From Channallabes apus (lineage: Eukaryota > Chordata > Actinopteri > Siluriformes > Clariidae), in contig CM060118.1 in assembly GCA_030522415.1 (NCBI GenBank), positions 16,794,151 to 16,858,150 of the forward strand: a stretch of 64,000 bases of DNA, written 5' to 3'. Position numbers and translations under genes: made by a program. The notes under the pieces were generated by a model. The model saw nothing but the letters and a program-made list of their open reading frames with translations, was not told the DNA's origin and made no database searches. Shown here in pieces: positions 20,901-30,679 of the stretch (the stretch's first letter is position 1; each line of letters opens with the position of its first letter).

Positions 20901-21481
20901 TGTTTTGCGTGTTTTAATTTTGGGGGATTGTTTGGGTATTTAAAAATTGTTTAGTTGAACCAACAACTTCAATGGGCAAAAAATGGGACACAACTTTGTT
21001 TTAAATAGTCAAAGAGTTGGGCTGAAAATAATAATAATAATAATTATTGATCATAGAAACAAATGAAACCAGTTAAACACTTGATTATATGTATTTGTGT
21101 TTGTGATTGTGACCCATAATAATTTTTTCTCAGTATAAATAAATGTTTTGGGTTTTAAGAACTCCAAAAGAGCAACGACAAACTTGGTATTCTCCATTGA
21201 GGTTTCTCACCTTCCACTCCTGAGTATGGCATGGTGTTAATTGCTCTGTGTGTGTGTGTTTTTGGCGGGGGGATGGGTGTGTGTGTGTTTTCGGCTGTTC
21301 AGCAGTTCTAAACACAAGCACAGTTTTTGTCCTTAACTAAAATACTTCAATACGTTAATAATGAATTTATTTTGCTGAATAAGGTAATAAGCGATGTTTA
21401 AACCAAACCAGTAAGTTAAGTAAGTGTTCCATACATTAAAGTACTGTGTATAACCAAGTGCCCTAGCAAACACAGTTACAG
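20901..21481. other. Unassigned AT-rich region
   Basis: Contains a short AAT repeat (near 21028-21045) and GT-rich words near 21245-21290. No gene or element boundary recognised. Confidence 0.5.
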
Positions 21482-22192
21482 TGTTACGAAAATAACCATA
21501 AAGGGGCGGTTAAACTGCAGGGGAAAAGGGAAGGAGCTAATGTTGCTCACCTGCACACACAAACTGACCCCTTTCGGTTATTTTCGTCCCCATGGCAACG
21601 GTGCCTTGGTTCCGGGGTTAAGCTCTCGCGCGCATGCGCAGCTGTGCCGCGAGGGAACCCTGATGACCTATCAGGTCACGTGTGCCGGTATAAAGCCGGA
21701 ACCGGCATGACAGTCAACACGGGGAGATGAAGAAAGCAGCGCTGTATATGGAGAAAGAGAGAGAGCTAGTTAACTGCCATTGGATTATTCTGTTCTTGGA
21801 CGTCAACTATACCCCTCTGATTCCGTTTCTCGAGCTCCCGGACTTACCATCTTTCACCGGTGAGATCGAGCCGTCTCCCCATTTCACCATTCCATTCATT
21901 TTCAATAACACGGACTTGGACATTCATACATACACACTCACACACTCGCACACACTACTGACATTGTATATATTTGTTTATATGTTGTATATATTGTTTT
22001 TTTGTTGCACTTCATTTGTTTGTCTTTTGTACATAATACACTTTGGTTTGGTTTTGGGAAATTGTTGTTGTGTCCGTCTTTCCTTGCTCCGCGAAGGTTG
22101 CGCAATACCGGAAGTGAGTGTAATCAACCCGTTTATAGATCTTAGACCCCGATATAGTGTAATTAGCTCAAATAATAATTCTGAGCGTTACA
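21482..22192 (+). mobile_element. Solo LTR of gypsy family G2, plus strand
   Basis: Starts TGTTACGAAAATAACC (21482) and ends GAGCGTTACA (22192). It matches the 17126-17837 LTR along nearly its whole length in inverted orientation, with only scattered substitutions, a divergent first ~20 bp and a 3-bp in-frame difference near 21765. No internal retroelement sequence adjoins it. I could not find a target duplication (ACAG before, CTAT after), so it may have arisen by recombination. The TATA box is at about 21687-21694 (GGTATAAAGCC). Confidence 0.75.
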
Positions 22193-22206
22193 CTATGTAT
22201 AGCTGA
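21727..22206 (+). other. Open frame inside the G2 LTR, 159 codons
   Basis: The ATG lies ~35 bp downstream of the LTR TATA box, so it would be at the very start of the transcript. The frame has a hydrophobic, membrane-like stretch (LLTLYIFVYMLYILFFCC then CLLYIIHFGLVLG). The same frame is open in the inverted LTR (202 codons there because it reads past the LTR end), and the only length difference between the two is a 3-bp step that keeps the frame. With just two similar copies, conservation by selection cannot be separated from recency. Confidence 0.3.
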
Positions 22207-22943
22207 AATTCCTAGGCAAGCACTTCTCAAATTTACTACAGAAAATGTCGAATATACTGTATTCAGATGGGTACCTTTTGTTCCTTAAAAGTAAGTAAAA
22301 TGTCATAAAACTAAATGGAAATTAATTCCACAGTGGGCTCCAATCTTTTGGGCTGTAAATTAATAATTTTTTAGGCAGGACTTATCCTCTGCAGCAGAGG
22401 TAGCTTTCGGTCTTTCTTTCCCAAGATGGTCCTCATGAGAGCCAGGTTCATAATGGCTTTGGCAAATGCACTTGTGGATACTGATCTTTGGATGAACTGA
22501 CCTTTATTTCTTAAAGTAATGACGGACTGTCTTTTCTCTTTACGTCACGGTATTTCTTGCCATCATATGGATTTGTATGTATTGTTTTGTTTTGTACAGC
22601 AAAACTACAGGGTTTGACATTGGCACACGCCTGCCCACCAAATGCGGGTAAAATTCGGCTGACTAATAACTTTAGTCTCACTAGCCACTAACCACTCACA
22701 ACAAGATAGACCAGAGTCCATTGTCCTAATTTCTTTAGGAAGAAAGAAATGTTACAAATTAACTGTTTAAACAGCAGACTTGCGAATTGTAAACCATTCC
22801 AGGTGACTACCCCTCATAAATCTAATTATTCATCATGATGAAACTGGCTGTCATGAAGACCATCCCAGGGAAGAAACACCAAAACACTGCTGCAGAGGAG
22901 AAGTTCATTTAGAGTTACCAGCCTCAGAATCCCCAATTAAAAA
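22193..22943. other. Degenerate Tc1-like fragments in both orientations
   Basis: A minus-strand piece at about 22370-22560 and a plus-strand piece at about 22840-22930 both resemble the N-terminal part of a Tc1-like transposase reading frame (words such as ATGAGGACCATCTTGGGAAAGAAAG and CTGCTGCAGAGGA(T/G)AAG in each). They are short, frameshifted and inverted with respect to each other. A short match between 22193-22225 and 17040-17075 (CTATGTATA...GGCAAGCACTT) is also present. Confidence 0.4.
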
Positions 22944-22971
22944 ATATTATTATTATTATTATTATTATTAG
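22944..22971. repeat. ATT microsatellite
   Basis: (ATT)n, about nine units. Confidence 0.9.
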
Positions 22972-23435
22972 CTAAATTAGTCTCTAAATGTACTTAACAT
23001 ATTGTTCCCAAAGCTCAGTGGATATTTTGACATATTTGCTACACATGCAAAACAAAAGCCTGCAAAGAAATAACAAATAATAAATGCAAATGCTAAAGCT
23101 GTTGGGTTGACAAATAATGCAATATCTATTTATCTAAAGGGCTTATAACATTAAAAACCAGCACAGCAAAAGAGAACTTATAAAGCAAAAGCAAATATAA
23201 TGGGAGAAGAGACATGTCGATGAATGAATACTGATACAGATGCCAATTAAAATGGAGGTGTGTCTTTGTAATTACTGTATAATTTTGACCTAAAAATAGC
23301 TTTCCTGCTGAAAAGATTTACAGTGCTTTACTTCACCAAAACACAACACATTTTAAATTATATTACGTAGAGAGTACTCAAACACTCACTCTTACATGAA
23401 ATGTCAACATCATGTAAGCTAAACTTAAAAAAGAG

Positions 23436-23481
<46 letters not shown>
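23436..23481. repeat. TATC microsatellite, left part (split by Tc1 copy B)
   Basis: About eleven TATC units ending directly at the TA target of the Tc1 copy B. The array resumes on the other side of the element at 25081. Confidence 0.95.
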
Positions 23482-23482
<1 letters not shown>

Positions 23483-25080
23483 AGTGGTGTGAAAAACTAT
23501 TTGCCCCCCTCCTGATTTCTTATTCTTTTGCATGTTTGTCACACAAAATGTTTCTGATCATCAAACACATTTAACTATTAGTCAAAGATAACACAAGTAA
23601 ACACAAAATGCAGTTTTTAAATGAGGGGTTTTATTATTTAGGGAGAAAAAAAATCCAAACCTACATGGCCCTGTGTGAAAAAGTAATTGCCCCCTGAACC
23701 TAATAACTGGTTGGGCCACCCTTAGCAGCAATAACTGCAATCAAGCGTTTGCGATAACTTGCAACGAGTCTTTTACAGCGCTCTGGAGGAATTTTGGCCC
23801 ACTCATCTTTGCAGAATTGTTGCAATTCAGCTTTATTTGAGGGTTTTCTAGCATGAACCGCCTTTTTAAGGTCATGCCACAACATCTCAATAGGATTCAG
23901 GTCAGGACTTTGACTAGGCCACTCCAAAGTCTTCATTTAGTTTTTCTTCAGCCAGAGGTGGATTTGCTGGTGTGTTTTGGGTCATTGTCCTGCTGCAGCA
24001 CCCAAGATCGCTTCAGCTTGAGTTGATGAACAGATGGCCGGACATTCTCCTTCAGGATTTTTTGGTAGACAGTAGAATTCATGGTTCCATCTATCACAGC
24101 AAGCCTTCCAGGTCCTGAAGCAGCAAAACAACCCCAGACCATGAAACTACCACCACCATATTTTACTGATGGTATGATGTTCTTTTTCTGAAATGCTGTG
24201 TTACTTTTACGCCAGATGTAACGGGACACGCACCTTCCAAAAAGTTCAACTTTTGTCTCGTCGGTCCACAACGTATTTTCCCAAAAGCCTTGGCAATCAT
24301 TGAGATGTTTTTTAGCAAAATTGAATCGAGCCTTAATGTTCTTTTTGCTTAAAAGTCGTTTGCGCCTTGGAAATCTGCCATGCAGGCTGTTTTTGCCCAG
24401 TCTCTTTCTTATGGTGGAGTCGTGAACACTGACCTTAATTGATGCCAGTGAGGCCTGCAGTTCTTTAGATGTTGTCCTGGGGTCTTTTGTGTCCTCTCAG
24501 ATGAGTTGTCTCTGCGCTCTTGGGGTAATTTTGGTCGGTCGGCCACTCCTGGGAAGGTTCACCACCGTTCCATGTTTTTGCCATTTGTGGATAATGGCTC
24601 TCACTGTGGTTCGCTGGAGTCCCAAAGCTTTAGAAATGGCTTTATAACCTTTACCAGACTGATAGATCTCAATTAATTTTGTTCCTGAATTTCTTTGGAT
24701 CTTGGCATGATGTCTAGCTTTTGAGGTGCTATTTGTCTACTTCTCTGTGTCAGGTAGCTCCTATTTAAATGATTTCTTGATTGAAACAGGTGTGGCAGTA
24801 ATCAGGCCTGGGGGTGACTACAGAAATTGAACTCAGGTGTGATAAACCACAGTTATTTTTTAACAAGGGGGGCAATCACTTTTTCACACAGGGCCATGTA
24901 GATTTGGAGTTTTTTTCTCCCTTAATAACGTAAACCTTCATTTAAAAACTGCATTTTGTGTTCAATTATGTTATCTTTGACTAATAGTTAATGGTTTTTG
25001 ATGAGCAGAAACATTTAAGTGTGACAAACATACAAAAGAATAAGAAATCAGGAAGGGGCAAATAGTTTTTCACACCACTG
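23482..25080 (-). mobile_element. Tc1/mariner element, copy B, complete but dead
   Basis: Same family as copies A and C. Terminal repeats at both ends (AGTGGTGTGAAAAAC at 23483; TTTTTCACACCACTG ending 25080) are flanked by TA, inside a TATC array present on both sides. Inner direct repeats lie near 23670-23695 and 24865-24890. The transposase gene is on the minus strand and is broken. Confidence 0.95.
23700..24708 (-). pseudogene. Tc1 transposase, copy B, frameshifted
   Basis: Collinear with the 340-codon gene of copies A and C. Breaks seen: a 4-bp loss near 23955 between the second catalytic Asp and the Glu (just after KSTS), an in-frame stop in the KNKMK region (23936-23941), and a further frame break near 24490 in the DNA-binding half. 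The start codon at 24708 and the DDE residues themselves are still visible in the separate frames. No functional product is possible. Confidence 0.93.
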
Positions 25081-25149
<69 letters not shown>

Positions 25150-25172
25150 GTCTGTCTGTCTGTCTGTCTGTC
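25081..25172. repeat. TATC/TGTC microsatellite, right part
   Basis: TATC units continuing from the left part across Tc1 copy B, ending in six TGTC units. The inverted equivalent GACA/GATA lies at 36126-36193. Confidence 0.95.
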
Positions 25173-26484
25173 TGAGACATGTTCCATAAAATCTTATGCA
25201 AAACCAACTACTACTGTAGAAACCTGAGTGTTTTATTTTACAGTAATTTTAAACCGGATTAGCTAATTAACTCTGTTGTTAAAGTTAGCTTTTGTCAGCT
25301 TAAGTTCTTGTCCAAGCTCGAAGTGTTTTTAACAAAGAAATATCTTGAAAAAGTTATACACACTTTTATTTTAAGTCAGCTTGATTATTGTAATGCCCTC
25401 TATGTTGGTGTTGTCCAGGCCTCAATTGCACATTTGCAATTGGTCTAAACGTTGCTGTGCATTTTTTAATGTGAACACATAAACGGGAACACATAATATC
25501 TGTCTTGGCGTCCATACACTGGTTACTACTGTACCGTGTGCAGTTCATGGTCAAGTTTAAAGTATTGTTAATAGCATACCAGGCCCCAATAATTTAGTAC
25601 ATCAATATATTTTTCAATATATTATAATTTAAAGTCTGGTTAGCAGCTTTTACTTACTGTTCCTAAATCTAGGTTGAATAGTCTGGGCGATCTCGCCTTT
25701 TCAGTAGCAGCTTCTAAACTTTGGAATGAGCTGCCGCTGTGCATTAGGCTGGCCCCTACTCTTCCTTTTTTAAAGCTTACCTTAAGACCTTTTCATGCAG
25801 TTTGGGATTAAATACAGAGTGATGAGGTATTCTTCTTCCTGTTTTAATTCATTAGTATTTATTATTTATTTATTGTTTTACTGTTTTATTATTTTATACA
25901 ATGAGGTTGGATTTTTTTTTATTGTTGTATATTGTTTTATTTGTATTTTTATTTTCATTTTATTTTCTTATTATCGTCTGGTTTTAAAGTCTGTTTCTAC
26001 TGTATGTCTGTAGCTATTTTAGGGTTGTACAGCACTTTGGTCAATTTTATTGTAGTAAATGTTCTTCTTCCCTGTATTATTTATAATAATACATTTTATT
26101 TATAACTGCCTATGATGCCCTCAAGGACTCTTTTTGTTACAATATAGTAATATGTAAAAAATAGAATGATAAAATATAGATTATATTTTTAATATTCTCA
26201 CACTTTTCTCAGACCTCTGCATGTGCCAATTAGTACTGCACCTCCCTTACAGTACATGTACTGTACATCCCTAGCTTGTCATCATTCAATTAATTGCAGT
26301 TAAACCATTCAATGTTTTGCTTTTGGTCTTTGATATTCATTTAAATTTTCTGTTCCGCTAACTGATATACAACTGATATATAATTGTAGTTTATTAATTG
26401 TTTACTCACAACAGAAAGGCATTGTTTATTAAATAACCTCAATAATATGAATCTGCATTTGGGAACGTTTTATTATATTCACCA
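25173..26484 (+). mobile_element. LINE 3' fragment; source copy of the 1.3-kb passenger segment
   Basis: Degenerate end of a non-LTR RT: 25366-25445 resembles SRLDYCNALYVGV...ASIAHLQLV, 25485-25600 resembles the EHI..VL..IHWL..Y/V region, and 25695-25790 resembles FSVAASKLWNELPLCIR...FLKLTL. These are the C-terminal landmarks of L2/CR1-like ORF2, all frameshifted. It is followed by AT-rich 3' sequence. The whole segment recurs in inverted orientation, nearly identical, at 34827-36125; identity stops at ACCA (26484). Confidence 0.7.
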
Positions 26485-27015
26485 AGAAAAAAAAGTAAAC
26501 AATAAAAAGTGTTTATATATATATTTTTAATATTCTGATTACTTAAGCATAACATTTAAGAATAAAAAAGTGGAAATCTCATGGTTTACAGCCTAGCAAC
26601 TGTGATTGCAAATATAAATTAAATTTGCAAATGCAAAACAGAAGCCTTACAAACAATTTACAAATTGGATGCAAATGTGAAGAAAAAGAAAAAAACATGC
26701 TATTAAAAGAGCAGACACTAGTTTGCATTAAAGAAATATATGTACATTTTTAAAAGTTAAATAATTTATTGAGATTGCATGTTTTTGAATACATTTTTCA
26801 AACATCCCATGAGGATATATAGAATATATACCATTCCAGGAGTTTGTATTTAATCTTATGACATGATGGCACTTCTAATCTGATAATTATTTGATGACTA
26901 AAAACATATTGAGGTTATTAGATTTTATAAATTTTTTCCACAATTGTTCACAATTTTGCATTTTAATTAACATTCAAAGTAACTTATATCAAAAATTAAA
27001 ACAGTTTCCAGAAAT
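26485..27015. other. AT-rich 3' flank of the receptor gene
   Basis: No frame. On the minus strand it would hold the receptor's 3' untranslated region; AATAAA words on that strand occur near 26767. Part (26610-26840) resembles 15515-15740. Confidence 0.4.
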
Positions 27016-27849
27016 TCAGGAAAGACTTCCAACCCTATAGATGTAGAGAAATGGACTTACATAACCAAACAGCGAAAAAACAACAACCCCGATACACCAG
27101 AGCAGGTTAAATTCTTTCACTGACAGTGTTTTGTAAAGAATCCCTATAAAAAACATAGGAGTATACTGAAAAAACATGGTCACTGTAATTATCAGGATAA
27201 TCCCTATTGCTTTTTTCTTTATATGACTGGCCTCCTCTCTGTCTTTCCCTTTCTCACCTGGGGCTGGGTATTTTAAAGCTCTAAATATGGCTAAAGAGCA
27301 AAATAATTTAACAAAGAGAAGGAGAAAGTAGAGTGGCAGGTAAGCACAAAGAAACAAGTACATATTATTTACAGCTAAAACAAACACCGAGTACACACAG
27401 TAGCCAAGAGTTATTATCCAGATTAAAATGGTACACACCAGTCTGTATCTCAGTGGTTTGTATTTCAGGAAGGAAACAGGATGGAGCACAGCCAGGTAAC
27501 GTTCAATGCAGATTACACAGTTAATCAGAGGACGACCAGCATTGGGTAATGCTACCATAAAACATGCTACGTAATAAAGTTTTGGACAGTATGAGACTGG
27601 AAGGAAGACCAAACTACTCAAACAGAACATAATCTCACAAACAGTGAGATTGAGGCTGAAGAATTCTGCCACAATTCCACTTCCTTTTCCTGTGCAAATA
27701 AGCCATAAAACATAGGAATTTACAGGAAGGCCCAAGATGATATTGATGGAATAAACTGAAAGGTAGATGTATGATGATACTGATTTGTAGATTTGTGTAA
27801 CATTGCTGCCTGCATTCTGTGAGGTGACAACTTCATGAGTGAAGTTCAT
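27016..27849 (-). CDS. Rhodopsin-like (class A) G-protein-coupled receptor
   Basis: A 277-codon uninterrupted frame with seven hydrophobic segments at about residues 25-51, 61-85, 93-118, 137-160, 163-190, 212-237 and 247-271. Class A landmarks: GLPVN in TM1 (N44), ERY at the end of TM3 (116-118, in CIERYLAVLHPV), W144 in TM4, P172 in TM5, and SPFLYIY in TM7 in place of NPxxY. The TM2 Asp is replaced by Glu (E72) and TM6 lacks the usual CWxP. Two N-glycosylation sites lie near the N-terminus (N2, N16). A plasma-membrane receptor is expected; the ligand is not deducible. The tail after TM7 is very short. A splice acceptor (GTACAG|GAACGAAG) sits 8 bp before the ATG. Surrounded by mobile DNA, it is the only clear host gene here. 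It could belong to a lineage-specific receptor cluster. Confidence 0.9.
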   Translation of the reverse strand: MNFTHEVVTSQNAGSNVTQIYKSVSSYIYLSVYSINIILGLPVNSYVLWLICTGKGSGIVAEFFSLNLTVCEIMFCLSSLVFLPVSYCPKLYYVACFMVALPNAGRPLINCVICIERYLAVLHPVSFLKYKPLRYRLVCTILIWIITLGYCVYSVFVLAVNNMYLFLCAYLPLYFLLLFVKLFCSLAIFRALKYPAPGEKGKDREEASHIKKKAIGIILIITVTMFFQYTPMFFIGILYKTLSVKEFNLLWCIGVVVFSLFGYVSPFLYIYRVGSLS

Positions 27850-28754
27850 CTTCGTTCCTGTACTTTGTTTCTAACCACAAGATTTAAAATTAAAAGAAAT
27901 TACAATTTTTGATTGAGAAAATTAAATGTTCATACAATTATATAAGCATAAAATTATATCAGATTTATATATTCATATATGAATGACTTGTATGACTTGT
28001 CCTCTTAGGAGTAATGAATTCATTAGTTCCAGGCCTTTAAAAAAATACTCTTAGATAAATGGGTCCTAAACTGTGTCTCTCCCTTTGTTTTGTTTAGAAA
28101 TTAATATATAATTTAGTATAGAGCTTATAGTATAATACTGTATATAATTTAGTATCTAGTAATTAGTAATTCAGTAATTTAGTAGATTTTTAGAGTATTC
28201 TATTTTGTACCAATAAAGTTTAATCAACCTTCAAATGATGTTGTAAAAGACTGGATGTCCTCCAAACAAATGTGTTACAATTATTTATATAAGGTTTAAA
28301 TATGAGATGGAAATAATTTATTGTTATCCTGTATTAATGCAAATCAAAGCTAACTTGTAAAAAACATATTAAACCTTTCTTTTGAACTGTTTAACCATTA
28401 ACCTTTATTTATAATCAAAATTTTCTAACACTAACAAAAAGCTTTAATATTGTTTTTTATTATTTTACCGTTTTTAATTTAAAGATTTAGTCAATCATAT
28501 GCAAACATTATATGTGTTAAATCCCATTATACAGGTAAATTCCTAGGGTATATTAACATCCAGAGGAATGAATTTACACTATAAAGTGTTTTATATAGTA
28601 GATCCTGTTGGACTCTAATACACTTGAAAGTATTAACACAGCACTGGTGATGTTACTATGTAAAAAAAAAAAAAATAGGTTGCATTATTATGTTCACTTT
28701 AAGTTTCCTAAAAAATACATGATTAATAATAATTAAAGACTAATGTATACATAC
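27850..28754. other. Presumed first intron of the receptor gene
   Basis: AT-rich, no coding frame or recognised repeat. If the upstream exon is real, the intron runs from the donor at 28754 to the acceptor at 27858. Confidence 0.3.
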
Positions 28755-28843
28755 CGCGTGGACAGATGATGGACCAAGTCCTCTCTTAAGACAATGAAGA
28801 CAAGATGTCTGGTTTATTAACCTTCAAAGACCCCTTTATACTG
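28755..28843 (-). promoter_or_regulatory. Possible TATA promoter and non-coding first exon of the receptor
   Basis: On the minus strand, CAGTATAAAGGGG (28843-28831) is a good TATA box. About 75 bp downstream CCACGCG|GTATGTATAC supplies a splice donor (exon end 28755). Orientation and distance fit the receptor's acceptor at 27858. There is no in-frame ATG needed in this exon, consistent with a 5' untranslated exon. Evidence is motif-based only. Confidence 0.35.
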
Positions 28844-28849
28844 TCACAT

Positions 28850-29464
28850 TTACACACATTAAAATTTATGGTAATTCTAGTCACAAAGCATGTATGGCAG
28901 TATTACTTTGGTTTAAACACGCATCATGTAATTTGTTTTCTGATTTTATAAAGGTGGTGTAGGTAAAATGTATAAATATTTATTGACAGCACATTTTAAT
29001 AGATTGTTTGATATAAAAAATTAAACCTTGCCCTCTTGAATAAATACTGTTTTAACCATTTTATTTTCTCTCACTGTTGGTTGTGGGCATTTAATGTTAT
29101 CACAGCCAAACAAAGGTCTTGTTTTGACACAAAGAAGGGAAGAAATGTTGATCGCCTTGATCAGATTCTTTTGTCTAATAAAATGCATTCATATGCATAA
29201 AATGCATATAAATATTTTTAAACAGATATTTCATATATTAAACCATATAGCAAACATGCTACAGTGTGATTTAATAACTGTGGAAGCCAGCAATGTGGTT
29301 ACAGTGCAGTTTAATACATCTATAGTTAATTCTCAATTTTTATCAGAATGGCAAAACGGTTCTACTGTTCTTCAAACTAGTTGAAGATACAATTAGTGTT
29401 GAAGTCATTTTGATTTGTATTTGTTATGTTTCTGAAAATGTTTTAATATATACGTTATATATAC
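28850..29464. other. AT-rich region without recognised features
   Basis: I see no gene, RNA or repeat boundary in this stretch. Confidence 0.5.
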
Positions 29465-29468
29465 ATAT

Positions 29469-29741
29469 TGTGGCGTGGGCGGGCCGGGGGCTGACGACCG
29501 TCATGCTTTGCGGGGGTTTTCTCTGTCTCCACCATGAGAGAGAGGGGTGTTTGGGTTAGTGGCTTCGGCCAAGTTGCGCGTGTTTATGTGTGTGTGCTTG
29601 ACCTGTGTATGTGTGCTTGTGCTGAGCGTAATAAACTACTCCGTAATAAACGTAATAAACTACTCCCCAGCCATTTGCATTGGGGAGCAAGTAAGCTCAC
29701 TCGTACTCCAAGATCCCTGCTAGCGTCGAAAAACGCTATCA
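29469..29741 (+). mobile_element. Small solo LTR, 273 bp
   Basis: Begins TGTGGCGTGGGCGG (29469) and ends AAACGCTATCA (29741). ATAT flanks it on both sides (29465-29468 and 29742-29745), a 4-bp duplication. It is GC-rich at the start, contains AATAAA-type words (29630-29660, partly duplicated), and has no internal region. These fit a solo LTR; the family is not assigned. Confidence 0.6.
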
Positions 29742-29745
29742 ATAT

Positions 29746-30679
29746 TTTATATATATATGTAAAATTTTTGCACAGGGTTTATAGTCAAATGTCGCCAAGA
29801 AACAAAGACAGTGCTCATTAACCTCTAGATTCAAGTGAGGACAACATTTCATGTTAAGGCATACATTCTCCTACTTGATTTGCTGACTTGACAAATAACG
29901 TTTCAAAATTGCTGCCTGGAGTCCAGCTAACTTGTTTTTAATGGTTTGTCATATTAGATAAATGAAGCATGTTGTGAGGTGCACATAAGGAGTTTGGAAA
30001 ATGAAAGGTTGTTTTAGTGTTTAAATACTTCTACAGTAGGTGTTGCAAGCCCAGAGTAGGAGCCCCATTTGCCTGTGAATATTCCCAACTTCCCAAGTAC
30101 CACATTATTTTTTATTTTTAGCTAGTTGTATGAGCCAAATTATAAAAGTACCAGGGTATGATCTTATTTGTATACACATGATACAACTGTATCTGTTTAT
30201 GACAACAAAAATCAAGGATTGCATTGAGACATATGAGTACAAAGTATGTGGGGCAACATGATATTATGGTGCACTATGGTATTCTGTTGCGGTATGATGC
30301 TGAATTTTAATGAACACATAACTTGAGACATACAGTATAATGCCCGGTCTAGGATGGGACAACAACCAAAACTGCAAGGTCCAGGATAGGATGACAATGG
30401 CCAGAGGCAAGACAGCTGAGCCCAGAGATGCCTGAGGGTGAACAGATGCATTATGTCACCATACCTTATCCACAACAAGAACCAACTGCTATGGTGTCAA
30501 GTTTATAGAGCAGAACCAATTCCAAATAATAATTGGCTCAGGTGACACATACACCTATCAACCATGGCCCGGTTTCCCAATAACGCACACTCTTAGCGCA
30601 CTAGAAGACTCTTAAAATATGTCTTACGTAAGTTGATTACTTTTCTAAGTGTGTTTTCCGAACAGTCTAGAACAAAAGC
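29746..30679. other. Region without recognised features
   Basis: Mixed AT-rich DNA. A short stretch near 30330-30430 has repeated CCAGGATAGGA/CTAGGATGGGA words but no bounded element. No gene. Confidence 0.45.

Noticed and set aside
23436..25172. Regular repeat array suggestive of CRISPR
   Set aside because: It is a 4-bp TATC/TGTC microsatellite split by a transposon, with no spacers, in animal nuclear DNA.
25795..26013. Hydrophobic 72-codon frame (also at 35297-35515)
   Set aside because: AT-rich LINE 3' sequence yields Phe/Ile/Tyr-rich frames by composition; it is identical in both copies only because the segment was duplicated recently.
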